64,000 bases of DNA from Tropicibacter alexandrii (GCF_003667315.2 NZ_RCTZ02000015.1:44348-108347); one strand, 5' to 3'; positions 44,168-52,461 are shown, counted from the first letter of the stretch. Program-made: numbers and translations. The notes: generated from the sequence alone by a model not told the origin.

Positions 44168-45367
44168 ATGGACCGTCCCCAGTTCTACCGTTTTCATCAG
44201 GGCGACCGCGTGCTGCCCTTTGCCGCGTCGGAATACGATGCGCGTCTGGCCGGGCTGCGCGCCCGCATGGCCGAGGCCGGTGTCGAGGCGTGTATCTTCA
44301 CCTCGATGCACAACATCGCCTATTACTCGGGCTTCCTGTACTGTTCGTTCGGGCGGCCTTACGGGTTGGTCGTCACCGCATCCGAAAGCGTCACGATCAG
44401 CGCGGGCATCGACGCCGCGCAGCCGTGGCGGCGCTGTCATGGCGACAACATCACCTATACCGACTGGGAGCGGAACAATTTCTGGCGCGCGATCGTGTCG
44501 GTGACCGGCACCGGCAAGCGTGCGGGCTATGAGGCCGACCATATGACCTTGGCCCAAAAGGCGCTGATGGACGCGTTTCTTGCGCCGTCCGAGGCGGTGG
44601 ATGTCGCACCGATGACCATGCGCCAGCGCATGCACAAATCCCCCGCCGAGCTTGAGATCATCCGCGCCGGGGCGCAGGTCGCCGATGTGGGTGGCTATGC
44701 CATCCGCGAGGCGATCCGCGAAGGCGTGCGCGAGATCGACGTGGCCATGGCAGGCCGCGACGCGATGGAACTGGAAATCGCGAAACGCTTTCCCGAGGCC
44801 GAGTATCGCGACACATGGGTCTGGTTCCAGTCGGGCATCAACACCGATGGCGCGCATAACCCGGTCACGGCGCGCAAGTTGCAGCGCGGCGATATCCTGT
44901 CCCTGAACACCTTCCCGATGATCTCGGGCTATTACACCGCGCTCGAACGCACGCTGTTCGTGGGCGAGGTCGACGAGGCCAGCCTGAAGATATGGGAGGC
45001 CAACGTCGCCGCCCATGAATACGGCATGAGCCTGCTGAAGCCGGGGGCCTCCTGCGCCGAGGTGACGGAGGCGATCAATAGCTTCTTCGCCGAGCGCGAC
45101 CTGCTGCAATACCGGACCTTTGGCTACGGGCATTCCTTTGGCGTGCTGTCGCATTACTACGGGCGCGAGGCCGGGCTGGAACTGCGCGAGGATATCGACA
45201 CGGTGCTGGAACCCGGCATGGTGATCTCGATGGAGCCGATGCTGACCATTCCCGACGGCCAGCCCGGCACGGGCGGCTATCGCGAGCATGACATCCTGAT
45301 CATCACCGAAGACGGAAACGAGAACATCACCGGCTATCCCTATGGGCCGGGGTTCAACGTGGTTTGA
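44168..45367 (+). CDS. Creatinase (creatine amidinohydrolase)
   Basis: Hydrolyses creatine to sarcosine and urea. The 399 residues follow Pseudomonas creatinase closely in the parts I can recall: TSMHNIAYYSGFLYCSFGRPY, the catalytic His230 in GINTDGAHNPVTARK, FPMISGYYTALERTLF and YGHSFGVLSHYYGREAGLELREDIDTVLEPGMVISMEPM. It is a pita-bread fold enzyme related to M24 peptidases but without the full metal-ligand set. GGAGGG precedes the ATG at 44168. No sarcosine or creatinine genes lie adjacent. Confidence 0.9.
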   Translation: MDRPQFYRFHQGDRVLPFAASEYDARLAGLRARMAEAGVEACIFTSMHNIAYYSGFLYCSFGRPYGLVVTASESVTISAGIDAAQPWRRCHGDNITYTDWERNNFWRAIVSVTGTGKRAGYEADHMTLAQKALMDAFLAPSEAVDVAPMTMRQRMHKSPAELEIIRAGAQVADVGGYAIREAIREGVREIDVAMAGRDAMELEIAKRFPEAEYRDTWVWFQSGINTDGAHNPVTARKLQRGDILSLNTFPMISGYYTALERTLFVGEVDEASLKIWEANVAAHEYGMSLLKPGASCAEVTEAINSFFAERDLLQYRTFGYGHSFGVLSHYYGREAGLELREDIDTVLEPGMVISMEPMLTIPDGQPGTGGYREHDILIITEDGNENITGYPYGPGFNVV

Positions 45368-45466
45368 TCCGGCCAGAGGGCGGGGAGAAATCCCGCCCTC
45401 CCCAGATCGCGCCTCTATGTGGACAGGACCCTTGCGCAGGCCGCGTAAGCCGACCATCTTTCATCC

Positions 45467-45796
45467 ATGTTTTCGCTCATCCTGCCTGCGCTTGGACTGG
45501 TTGTCCTTGCCATCGCCATCCCCCGCCTTATCGAGCGGGTCGTGCCCGAAACGCTGACCGGCGTGCTGGTGGGCGGCGTGGTGGCGGCCTTGCTCGTCTG
45601 GCTGGGCAGCGCGGGGCTGTTTGCGTGGCTCTATCATCTGCAAGGCCCGCAGGTCTGGACCGTGTTTCAACTGGCCCCCGGCGCGGGCCTGCGGCATTTC
45701 CTGACACTCGGGGCGCAGGCGGCGCTGGTCTGGGCACCGATCCTGATCCTCGTCGTGGGCACCTCGCCCCGGCGGTGGAAAGAGGCGGTGTGGTAG
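45467..45796 (+). CDS. Small membrane protein
   Basis: A 109-residue protein with three hydrophobic helices (MFSLILPALGLVVLAIAIP, LTGVLVGGVVAALLVWLGSAGLFAWL, TLGAQAALVWAPILILVVG). I do not recognise the family. It ends 31 bases before the stop of the convergent 53-residue gene. Confidence 0.6.
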   Translation: MFSLILPALGLVVLAIAIPRLIERVVPETLTGVLVGGVVAALLVWLGSAGLFAWLYHLQGPQVWTVFQLAPGAGLRHFLTLGAQAALVWAPILILVVGTSPRRWKEAVW

Positions 45797-45827
45797 GCCC
45801 ACCGCCGGACCGCCCCTATACTTCACT

Positions 45828-45989
45828 TCAACCGGTTCTGAGGTGACGCACTTCGCGCAGGACCAGCACCAGCGCCAGGATCACCACCACGAACATCGTC
45901 AATCCCAAGGCGAGGAACAATTCCAAGCGCCCGGGGGCCGCCAAAAGGGTCTCGATATGGACCCAGATCGAACTGGTTTCGGTCGACAT
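45828..45989 (-). CDS. Small single-helix membrane protein (53 residues)
   Basis: Starts MSTETSSIWVHIETLLAAPGR and has one membrane helix (LFLALGLTMFVVVILALVLVL) with a short charged tail. AAGGA precedes the ATG at 45989. No family is recognised. It is divergent from the 88-residue gene across 251 bases that contain a phased triple repeat. Confidence 0.55.
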   Translation of the reverse strand: MSTETSSIWVHIETLLAAPGRLELFLALGLTMFVVVILALVLVLREVRHLRTG

Positions 45990-46108
45990 GTCACATCCTT
46001 TCTCTGCTACACGGGTGCAGTCGCGCAGGAGATGCGAGCAAGGTGATCGGCCCCGCTTCGGTCTGTTGCACCATGCGGCGAGCTTGGCACCGGCGAGATT
46101 CATCCGAA

Positions 46109-46157
46109 TGACATGGGGGAGTCGCGGAAATGACACTTGGGATTCAGGAATGTGACA
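46109..46157. promoter_or_regulatory. Three TGACA repeats phased at 22 bases
   Basis: TGACA occurs at 46109-46113, 46131-46135 and 46153-46157, exactly 22 bases apart, about two helical turns. The first two share the longer context AATGACA followed by GGG. They lie between divergent small membrane-protein genes, suggesting binding by a protein on one face of the DNA. No regulator can be named. Confidence 0.45.
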
Positions 46158-46240
46158 TCTGCGCCGTGCGAGAATGGCGCGACACCTTTTCCCGTTGCGT
46201 TTACCACCCTATCTGATCACCTGAGCGAAAGGAGACCCGG

Positions 46241-46507
46241 ATGCTGGCCTTTCTGCGCTTTGCCCTGATCGGTGCCCTCGTTCTGGGGGCGTTGTATGGC
46301 ATCCTCTGGTACGTCCTGCGCGCACGCCGCCGCGAGATTCTGGAAGACGATTGGGAGGACGACGGCAAAGGCGCACCCCGAGACACATGGGTCCGGCGAC
46401 GGCTGGCGCGCTTCGATCAAAGGCGGTCGCGATTGCTGCCGCTGGTCGTATTCGGCTTGCCGGTTTTCCTTGTCGCCTTCATCGTTTATATGACCAACTT
46501 CCGGTAA
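46241..46507 (+). CDS. Small membrane protein upstream of DUF1523
   Basis: An 88-residue protein with two helices (LRFALIGALVLGALYGILWYVLRA and LLPLVVFGLPVFLVAFIVYMTNF) flanking a charged loop. AAAGGAG precedes the ATG. It is 15 bases ahead of the DUF1523 gene, so both are one transcript. Function is unknown. Confidence 0.7.
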   Translation: MLAFLRFALIGALVLGALYGILWYVLRARRREILEDDWEDDGKGAPRDTWVRRRLARFDQRRSRLLPLVVFGLPVFLVAFIVYMTNFR

Positions 46508-46522
46508 CAAAGGCCCGCCCCC

Positions 46523-47086
46523 ATGAAATACGTCAAATGGACCCTCATCGTGTTGTTCTGGCTGATCGTGGGCGCGTTCCTGCACTACACCCTGCCGCAG
46601 ACCGACATCGCGCGGATCACCGGCACCTACGAGGATCGGATCGACATTTCCGACCAAAGCTGGGCTTGGGCCGGGTCACCTTCGACCACGCCGGGGGTCA
46701 GCTCGGAACGGCTGATCTTCTTCATCCAGACGCGGCGGGCGGATGGCGATGTCATGGTCTATCGCAACGAGGATACCGGCTGGGGCTGGCCGCCTTTCTT
46801 CAAGTTCGACACCGCGAACCTGCAGGCCGAAGCCGCCGATCTGGTCTCGACCGCCGAGGCCCCGCGCTGGGTGGCGATCCGGCATTACGGCTGGCGGAAC
46901 GAATTCATCTCGATCTTTCCCAACGCGGTGTCGCTGCGTCCCGTCGACGGGCCGGACGTGACGCTGATCCCTTGGATGAACATCGTGATCCTGCTGGTGC
47001 TGGCGGCGCTGGTCTGGGCCTTCTACGTGCGGTGGAAGCGGTTTTGGGAACGGCGCGTGGCGCCGACGCTGGACCGGGTCTTTTAA
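46523..47086 (+). CDS. DUF1523 family membrane protein
   Basis: A 187-residue protein with one N-terminal helix (WTLIVLFWLIVGAFLHYTLP), a periplasmic domain with TYEDRIDISDQSWAWAGSP and YGWRNEFISIFPNAVSLRPV, and a C-terminal helix. These match DUF1523, which has no known function. Its stop TAA overlaps the stop of the convergent soeC as TTAA. Confidence 0.88.
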   Translation: MKYVKWTLIVLFWLIVGAFLHYTLPQTDIARITGTYEDRIDISDQSWAWAGSPSTTPGVSSERLIFFIQTRRADGDVMVYRNEDTGWGWPPFFKFDTANLQAEAADLVSTAEAPRWVAIRHYGWRNEFISIFPNAVSLRPVDGPDVTLIPWMNIVILLVLAALVWAFYVRWKRFWERRVAPTLDRVF

Positions 47087-47949
47087 CGTTTGCCGTAATA
47101 GAGGCCGACCACATGCTCGGCCTCGGCAAAGAAGAGCCAGCGGGCGGTCAGCACGCCCGCCACATGGCTGAGGACGGCGAGCGCTGCCAGCCAATGTCCG
47201 AAGGGCATCAGCAGCAGGACCACAGGCAGGGCGGCGCCCAGCACGAGCGCGATGATGCGCAATTTCAGTGCGTGCTTGCGCCCGACGACAAAGACCATCT
47301 CGCGCAGCAAGTAGTTGCTGCCGGTATGCGGCGGCTCGAACGCGCGGACTTGGCCCGACAGGCCGGTGGCCGTGTTCATGTCCGTGCCGGACCGCGCAAG
47401 ACGGCGGTCGCCGTCCCACCAGACCCAGACCTGCAACGCGCCGGTAACGAGCAGCAGCGGAATCGCCACGGTGACGCGTCCTGACATGAGCGCGCCGCCA
47501 GCCAGCGCATAGGCAAGGAACAGCGCCGGGGTCGAGGCGTGATGCCAGCGCGGGACGGTCTTGAGCTGCGTGTAGATCATCGAGGTCGTGCCGATGGTCG
47601 CGAGGGCCAGCAAGCCTGTGACCCAGCCGAGTGGCAAGAAGGTCGTTCCGACGAACACCAGCGGCGCCGCGTAAAGACCGGCCATGATCAAGGTCGCGGC
47701 TGCCGCCCAAGCCTCGCGCGACAGCCACGAGCTGCGCCATTGGGTGAACGCCTTGAGCGCCCGTTCCGGGCGGCCCAAGTGGCCCGCAGAGAAGGCCAGC
47801 CCGCCAAGCGACAAGGCAAACGCGATGGCAAAGAAGGCGAAAGCGACCCAACCGGTCGGCGGCGTCGGGTCGATACCCAGCCAGAACAGCAGGCCAAAGC
47901 CTAGACCCGAAAGCGTGGTGAACAGGATGATCGAAGGGGCTGGGTGCAT
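47083..47949 (-). CDS. soeC: SoeC-type membrane anchor of sulfite dehydrogenase (DmsC/NrfD family)
   Basis: Integral membrane quinol-site subunit. The 288 residues have about eight predicted helices and the DmsC pattern, including FSAGHLGRPERALKAFTQWRSSWLSREAW near residue 55-85. In the SoeABC complex this subunit passes sulfite-derived electrons to quinone. It follows soeB with a family-A repeat (47965-47990) in the 47-base gap, an unusual place inside an operon. Confidence 0.85.
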   Translation of the reverse strand: MHPAPSIILFTTLSGLGFGLLFWLGIDPTPPTGWVAFAFFAIAFALSLGGLAFSAGHLGRPERALKAFTQWRSSWLSREAWAAAATLIMAGLYAAPLVFVGTTFLPLGWVTGLLALATIGTTSMIYTQLKTVPRWHHASTPALFLAYALAGGALMSGRVTVAIPLLLVTGALQVWVWWDGDRRLARSGTDMNTATGLSGQVRAFEPPHTGSNYLLREMVFVVGRKHALKLRIIALVLGAALPVVLLLMPFGHWLAALAVLSHVAGVLTARWLFFAEAEHVVGLYYGKR

Positions 47950-47964
47950 CGTGGGGTCCTTGGG

Positions 47965-47990
47965 GTAGGATGGGTGATCACCCATCCTAC
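47965..47990. repeat. Family-A palindromic repeat, copy 3, between soeB and soeC
   Basis: The exact 26-base core with arms GTAGGATGGGTGA/TCACCCATCCTAC, but with different flanks (TTGGG and TTTGG). It lies between two co-directional operon genes, not between convergent ends. Confidence 0.92.
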
Positions 47991-47996
47991 TTTGGG

Positions 47997-48746
47997 TCAA
48001 AGCTTGTCTAAGGCGCGGTCGAGCCAGCCGAGAAAGCCCTTGGGCTCTTCTGCAACCGGCGTCAGCAACGGCGCGAGTATGTCGACCTGTTCATCGATCT
48101 GGTCCTTGGGCCGGGGGGGAAGATACTTGTTCACGGGCCGTGTCCCCTGCTCCGGCATCAGATCCATCCCGCCCCGCTCGGCCACGAGGGCCGAAACGGC
48201 GCTGTCCGGGTCGCCCAAGTCGCCAAAATGCCGCGCCCCGGCCGGGCAGGTGCGCACGCAGGCGGGTTCACGGTCCCGCTCGGGAAGATTTTCGTTGTAG
48301 ATCCGGTCCACGCAGAGCGTGCATTTCTTCATGACGCCTTCCGCAAGGTCCAGCTCTCGCGCGCCGTAGGGGCAGGCCCAAGCACACAGCCCACAGCCGA
48401 TACAGTCGGATTCGTTGACCAGAACGATCCCGTCCTCGACCCGCTTGTAGCTGGCTCCGGTCGGGCAGACGGTGACACAGGGCGCATCGGCGCAATGCAG
48501 GCAGGATTTCGGGAAATGCACCAGCTGCGCCGGACCGGTCTCGGGCGTCAGTTCGTAGCTGTGGACGCGGTTCAGGAAGGTCCCCGAAGGGTCGGCGCCA
48601 TAGGGCTGCTGATCCGACAAGGGGGCACCGTAATTCTCGGTGTTCCACCCTTTGCAGGAGACAACGCAGGCATGACACCCGACGCAGGTGTCGAGGTCGA
48701 TGACCAGCCCGAGCTGGCGTTGGGTCTGTTGCGGTAAGTCCGTCAT
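47997..48746 (-). CDS. soeB: SoeB-type iron-sulfur subunit of sulfite dehydrogenase (DmsB family)
   Basis: Electron-transfer subunit with four [4Fe-4S] motifs. The 249 residues contain C21-x2-C24-x2-C27-x3-C31, then CLHCADAPCVTVCP, CIGCGLCAWACP and CTLCV with the distant CVRTCP. It has no Tat signal. Its place between the soeA/unknown pair and the membrane anchor fits a cytoplasmic SoeABC complex. Confidence 0.88.
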   Translation of the reverse strand: MTDLPQQTQRQLGLVIDLDTCVGCHACVVSCKGWNTENYGAPLSDQQPYGADPSGTFLNRVHSYELTPETGPAQLVHFPKSCLHCADAPCVTVCPTGASYKRVEDGIVLVNESDCIGCGLCAWACPYGARELDLAEGVMKKCTLCVDRIYNENLPERDREPACVRTCPAGARHFGDLGDPDSAVSALVAERGGMDLMPEQGTRPVNKYLPPRPKDQIDEQVDILAPLLTPVAEEPKGFLGWLDRALDKL

Positions 48747-48765
48747 GGCGCACCTGTGGAAAGGG

Positions 48766-48815
48766 CGGACCGGGGTTCTGCCCCGGACCCCGCGGTATTT
48801 TGCGCCAGAAGAAGC
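48766..48815. repeat. Family-C repeat between soeB and the unknown gene
   Basis: A CCGGGG/CCCCGG hairpin with loop TTCTG is followed by ACCCCGCGGTATTTTGCG and CCAGAAGAAGC. It matches the A/T box of the repeats at 15125 and 28901 with a few differences. Confidence 0.7.
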
Positions 48816-48825
48816 AGGGAGTCGC

Positions 48826-49473
48826 TCAGCTGGCGACGACGGGGCGCGAGATGGCGAAGTAGTGATAATTGCTGTCGTTCACCTTGGCACGGTAGACCAT
48901 CGGCCAGCCGGCAAGGTCTGCCGCGAGGTCGGCCATGTGCCAACTGTCGGGCTCGCCAAGATACAGAAGCGGCTCGGTCAGGGGCTGCCAGCCCCATTGT
49001 GCACCATGCTCTCGCAGTCGCCGGACCAGCGTCAGCTCGGTCTCGGGCGGGCGGTGCGTGTCGAAGAAGTCCGGCATGTGCCAAGCCCAGAGCCAGCTGC
49101 ATGTTTCCGGGTTCCACGAGCCGATCAGCCCGTAATCCGCAAAGCACTTTTCGCCACCCGGCCGGGTGAAGACGAAGGTCGCCTCCTGCGGGGCGATGTT
49201 CCACCGCCCGCCCTCGCCGGGGATCTGGAGCGCGCGATAGAGGTCTTGCGTCGATGCGCTGATCGTTGCGCTGCACCGGGCCACCTTGTCGAGGAAATCG
49301 TCGGGCTGGTCCGCCTCGTGGATGCCGCCGCAGAGCTGGCACCGATAAAAAATGCCCGCGCCCGGATAGGTCCATGTTTCGGTGTTCGGCGTGTCGGATG
49401 CGACCTTCGGCCGCATGGCGTCGCGCTTGCCTGCACGCCGGAGCATCCGCCGAAGCTTGTCCCAGAACGACAT
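48826..49473 (-). CDS. Tryptophan-rich protein of unknown function inserted between soeA and soeB (possible DUF6882)
   Basis: A 215-residue soluble protein. Near the N-terminus is a Cys pair in YRCQLCGG. The central and C-terminal parts are rich in Trp and resemble DUF6882: RWNIAPQEATFVF, DYGLIGSWNPETCSWLWAWHMPDFF and EPDSWHMADLAADLAGWP. It starts at 49473, 90 bases after soeA, and ends 79 bases before soeB. Known soeABC sets that I can recall lack such a gene. A maturation or moonlighting role is speculative. Confidence 0.7.
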   Translation of the reverse strand: MSFWDKLRRMLRRAGKRDAMRPKVASDTPNTETWTYPGAGIFYRCQLCGGIHEADQPDDFLDKVARCSATISASTQDLYRALQIPGEGGRWNIAPQEATFVFTRPGGEKCFADYGLIGSWNPETCSWLWAWHMPDFFDTHRPPETELTLVRRLREHGAQWGWQPLTEPLLYLGEPDSWHMADLAADLAGWPMVYRAKVNDSNYHYFAISRPVVAS

Positions 49474-49563
49474 ACCAATAACCCTGAAAGATTCGATGCG
49501 AATTGGCGTCAATTAACATCGACCGGTGTGACGGGAAAAGGGCTTCACCGGGAAAAAGGTTAA

Positions 49564-52365
49564 TCATTTTCCGACCTTCCATCGCAATTCTGTCGGTGGC
49601 GCGGGAACGGGGCTGGCCTGTGCGTCGGTATCGGGTTTGCTGATCTCCTGCGGCGGGGCCTTTTCGATGCGCACCTTGAGGTCGAACCACGCCGCCTGCC
49701 CGGTGATCGGGTCGGAGTTGGACCAGCGCAACCCGTCGCCCTTGGGCGGCAGAAGTTCGTGGATCAGATGGTTGAGGAGAAAGCCCTTGGTCGCCTCGGG
49801 CGCGTCCGTGTCCAGCGCCCACGCCCCCTTGCGCTTGCCGATGGCGTTCCATGTCCAGACGGTGTGCTCATTGAGCGCCGCCATTTCAGCCACGGGCACG
49901 GTGATGCGGCCATGGGGCGAGGTGACATGCGCCCAGTCGCCGTCTTTCAGGTCGTTCTGGCGCATCAGTTTCGTCGGCAGGTAAAGCGGATTGTGGCCAT
50001 GCAATTGCCGCAGCCACGCGTTTTGACTGCCCCAGCTGTGATACATCGCCATCGGGCGTTGGGTCAGCGCGTGGGTGGGGAAGTCGTCGCTGGCGGTGTC
50101 GTACCATGTCGGCAGAGGGGTGAACTTTTCGACCACCTGCTGGCGCAGGTATTCCGGGGGCTGGTGGGGGCCGATGCCCTCGCCTGCACGCTGAAAGCGG
50201 CGCAGGGGTTCGGACCAAAGCTGGAACAGGTAGGGCTGCGGGCTGTCGTAAAAGCCCATGCCGACCGCGTAATCCTGATAGGCGCTGTTCCACGGTTTGT
50301 AATATTGCGCGGCCTCGGGGATGGGAAAGGTCTTGAAACCGCCATTCGCGATATAGCTGTCAAGCTGCGCCTCGTTCGGGGCGCCGCGCCCGTCGGTCAG
50401 GCCGGTTTCCCCCATGCGCCACCCCGCCAGCGGGCCGATGCCCGGCTTGCGCTGGTGGTTGGTGATGTAGTCGGCGTAGTCGCGATAGAGCGGCTGCCCA
50501 TCTTTGACGAAGCCGGGCAAGTCCAGCCGGTTGGCCAGATCGACCAGCACCGATTGAAAACCGCGCACGTCGCGGTCGGGTTCGACAACCGGCCAGCGGA
50601 TGGCGTCGGCGGCAGCCTCGGGCTCGCTGATCGGGCGATCCAGCAGCGAAATGCAGTCGTGGCGCTCCAGATAGGTCGTGTCGGGCAGGATCAGGTCGGC
50701 ATAGGCGACCATTTCCGAACTGTAGGCATCCGAATAGATGATGCGCGGGATGATGTAGTCGCCGTTCTGATCCGTGTCGGTCAGCATCTCCATCACGGCG
50801 CGGGTGTTCATCGAGGAATTCCACGCCATGTTCGCCATATACAGCATCAGCGTGTCGATGGTGTAGGGGTCGCCCGCATGGGCGTTGGAAATGACCATGT
50901 GCATCAAGCCATGGGCGCTGAGCGGGTTTTCCCATGTAAACGCCTTGTCGATGCGTTGTGGCTGGCCGTTGTCGGACAGACACAGATCCTCCGGCCCCAT
51001 GGGAAAGCCCAGATGCGGCCCCTCCAAGGGCGACATGGGCGTGGCCTTGGCGTGGGGCTTGGGGTGCGCATGGGCGGGCTTGGGGTATGGCGGTTTGAAG
51101 CGCATGCCGCCCGGCGTTTCCACCGCGCCCAGCAGAATTTGCAGCAGATGCAGCGCGCGGCAGGTCTGGAACCCGTTGGCATGGGCGGAAATCCCGCGCA
51201 TGGCATGAAAGGAGACGGGCCGCCCGATCATCTGCTCATGCCGCTCACCCCGGAAATCCGTCCAAGGCTGGTCGATCACGATGGCCTCGTCGAACGCGGT
51301 TTTCGCCAGTAGCCCCGCGATCGCGCGGATGCGTGTCGGGGTCAGACCACAGCGCGTCGCCACCGCTTCGGGGGCGTAATCGTCGGACAGGTAGGTCTCG
51401 GCGATCTTGTGCATGACGCTGGCATGCGTGACCCCGGCGCGGCGGATATGGCCGCGCAGATCGGGCTTGATGCCGGGCGCATCCCAAGCCGCCAGCTTGC
51501 CCGTCGCGCGGTCGACGACCTGCGGCTTGCCGTCCTCGTCCCGCAGGGCCAGCCCGTAATCGGGTGACTTGGGATCACCGTCCAGAAGCACCGGCGCATT
51601 GGTGTAGCGCGCGAGGTAATCCAAATCGATCTTGCCCGCCTTGAGCAGGCAATGGATCAGCGACAGGATGAAAAGCCCGTCGGTGCCCGGCGTGATCCCC
51701 ACCCATTCATCGGCTACGGCGTTGTAGCCGGACCGGATCGGGTTCACGCCGATCACCGTCGCCCCGCGCGCCTTGAGCTTGCCAATCCCCATCTTGATCG
51801 GATTGCTATCATGATCCTCGGCCACGCCGAACAGCATGAACAGCTTGGTATGTTCCCAATCGGGCGAGCCGAACTCCCAGAAGGCACCGCCCATCGTGTA
51901 GATGCCCGCCGTCGCCATGTTGACGGAACAAAACCCCCCATGCGCGGCGTAATTCGGCGTGCCGTAATTCTGCGCCCAGAAACTGGTGAAGGACTGCGAC
52001 TGGTCGCGCCCGGTGAAAAAGGCCAGCTTTTCCGGCGCGCTTTCCCTGAGCGGGCGCAGCCACGACTCGGCCATGTCCAAGGCCTCGTCCCAGCTGATCT
52101 CCTCGAATTCCCCCGACCCGCGCGGCCCGACCCGCTTCAACGGCGCGCGCAGGCGCGAGGGCGCGTTGTGCTGCATGATGCCCGCGCTGCCCTTGGCACA
52201 CAGGACGCCCTTGTTCACCGGGTGATCGCGGTTGCCCTCGATATAGGCGACCTTGCCGGACGTCATATGCACGTTGATCCCGCAGCGGCAGGCGCACATG
52301 TAGCACGTCGTCTTGCGCACCTCGTCGGAGACGGGCGGCGAGAGATCCAGTTGCGGCTGGGTCAT
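49564..52365 (-). CDS. soeA: SoeA-type molybdopterin subunit of cytoplasmic sulfite dehydrogenase
   Basis: Catalytic subunit, probably oxidising sulfite to sulfate. The 933 residues begin with a [4Fe-4S] motif C21-x2-C24-x3-C28-x27-C56, have a candidate Mo ligand Cys148 in GGFCSVNMA, and end with the molybdopterin dinucleotide-binding domain. There is no Tat signal, so it works in the cytoplasm, as SoeA does and unlike PsrA/PhsA or DmsA. GGAG precedes the ATG. Substrate assignment rests on the missing Tat signal and the adjacent xsc and pta genes. Confidence 0.83.
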   Translation of the reverse strand: MTQPQLDLSPPVSDEVRKTTCYMCACRCGINVHMTSGKVAYIEGNRDHPVNKGVLCAKGSAGIMQHNAPSRLRAPLKRVGPRGSGEFEEISWDEALDMAESWLRPLRESAPEKLAFFTGRDQSQSFTSFWAQNYGTPNYAAHGGFCSVNMATAGIYTMGGAFWEFGSPDWEHTKLFMLFGVAEDHDSNPIKMGIGKLKARGATVIGVNPIRSGYNAVADEWVGITPGTDGLFILSLIHCLLKAGKIDLDYLARYTNAPVLLDGDPKSPDYGLALRDEDGKPQVVDRATGKLAAWDAPGIKPDLRGHIRRAGVTHASVMHKIAETYLSDDYAPEAVATRCGLTPTRIRAIAGLLAKTAFDEAIVIDQPWTDFRGERHEQMIGRPVSFHAMRGISAHANGFQTCRALHLLQILLGAVETPGGMRFKPPYPKPAHAHPKPHAKATPMSPLEGPHLGFPMGPEDLCLSDNGQPQRIDKAFTWENPLSAHGLMHMVISNAHAGDPYTIDTLMLYMANMAWNSSMNTRAVMEMLTDTDQNGDYIIPRIIYSDAYSSEMVAYADLILPDTTYLERHDCISLLDRPISEPEAAADAIRWPVVEPDRDVRGFQSVLVDLANRLDLPGFVKDGQPLYRDYADYITNHQRKPGIGPLAGWRMGETGLTDGRGAPNEAQLDSYIANGGFKTFPIPEAAQYYKPWNSAYQDYAVGMGFYDSPQPYLFQLWSEPLRRFQRAGEGIGPHQPPEYLRQQVVEKFTPLPTWYDTASDDFPTHALTQRPMAMYHSWGSQNAWLRQLHGHNPLYLPTKLMRQNDLKDGDWAHVTSPHGRITVPVAEMAALNEHTVWTWNAIGKRKGAWALDTDAPEATKGFLLNHLIHELLPPKGDGLRWSNSDPITGQAAWFDLKVRIEKAPPQEISKPDTDAQASPVPAPPTELRWKVGK

Positions 52366-52390
52366 GTGGTCTCCTTCACAGGTGAAACCC

Positions 52391-52454
52391 GTCCCGGGCT
52401 TGACCCGGGACCTCTACCCCAATCCGCCCAGAGGCCCCGGGTCAAGCCCGGGAC
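52391..52454. repeat. Two family-B GC palindromes between gltA-like and soeA
   Basis: GTCCCGGG (52391-52398), CTTGA, CCCGGGAC (52404-52411), then GGCCCCGGG, TCAAG, CCCGGGAC (52434-52454). They are variants of the GCCCCGGG/CCCGGGGC family. They may end citrate synthase transcripts before soeA. Confidence 0.8.
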
Positions 52455-52461
52455 GGGAGAT

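Noticed and set aside
44168..45367. Annotating the gene at 44168 as an Xaa-Pro aminopeptidase
   Set aside because: The motif around His230 and the C-terminal YGREAGLELREDIDTVLEPG segment match creatinase much better than M24 peptidases.
49564..52365. Assigning soeA as polysulfide, thiosulfate or DMSO reductase
   Set aside because: Those enzymes usually carry a Tat signal. This protein has none, and xsc and pta are near, so cytoplasmic sulfite dehydrogenase is favoured; activity is untested.
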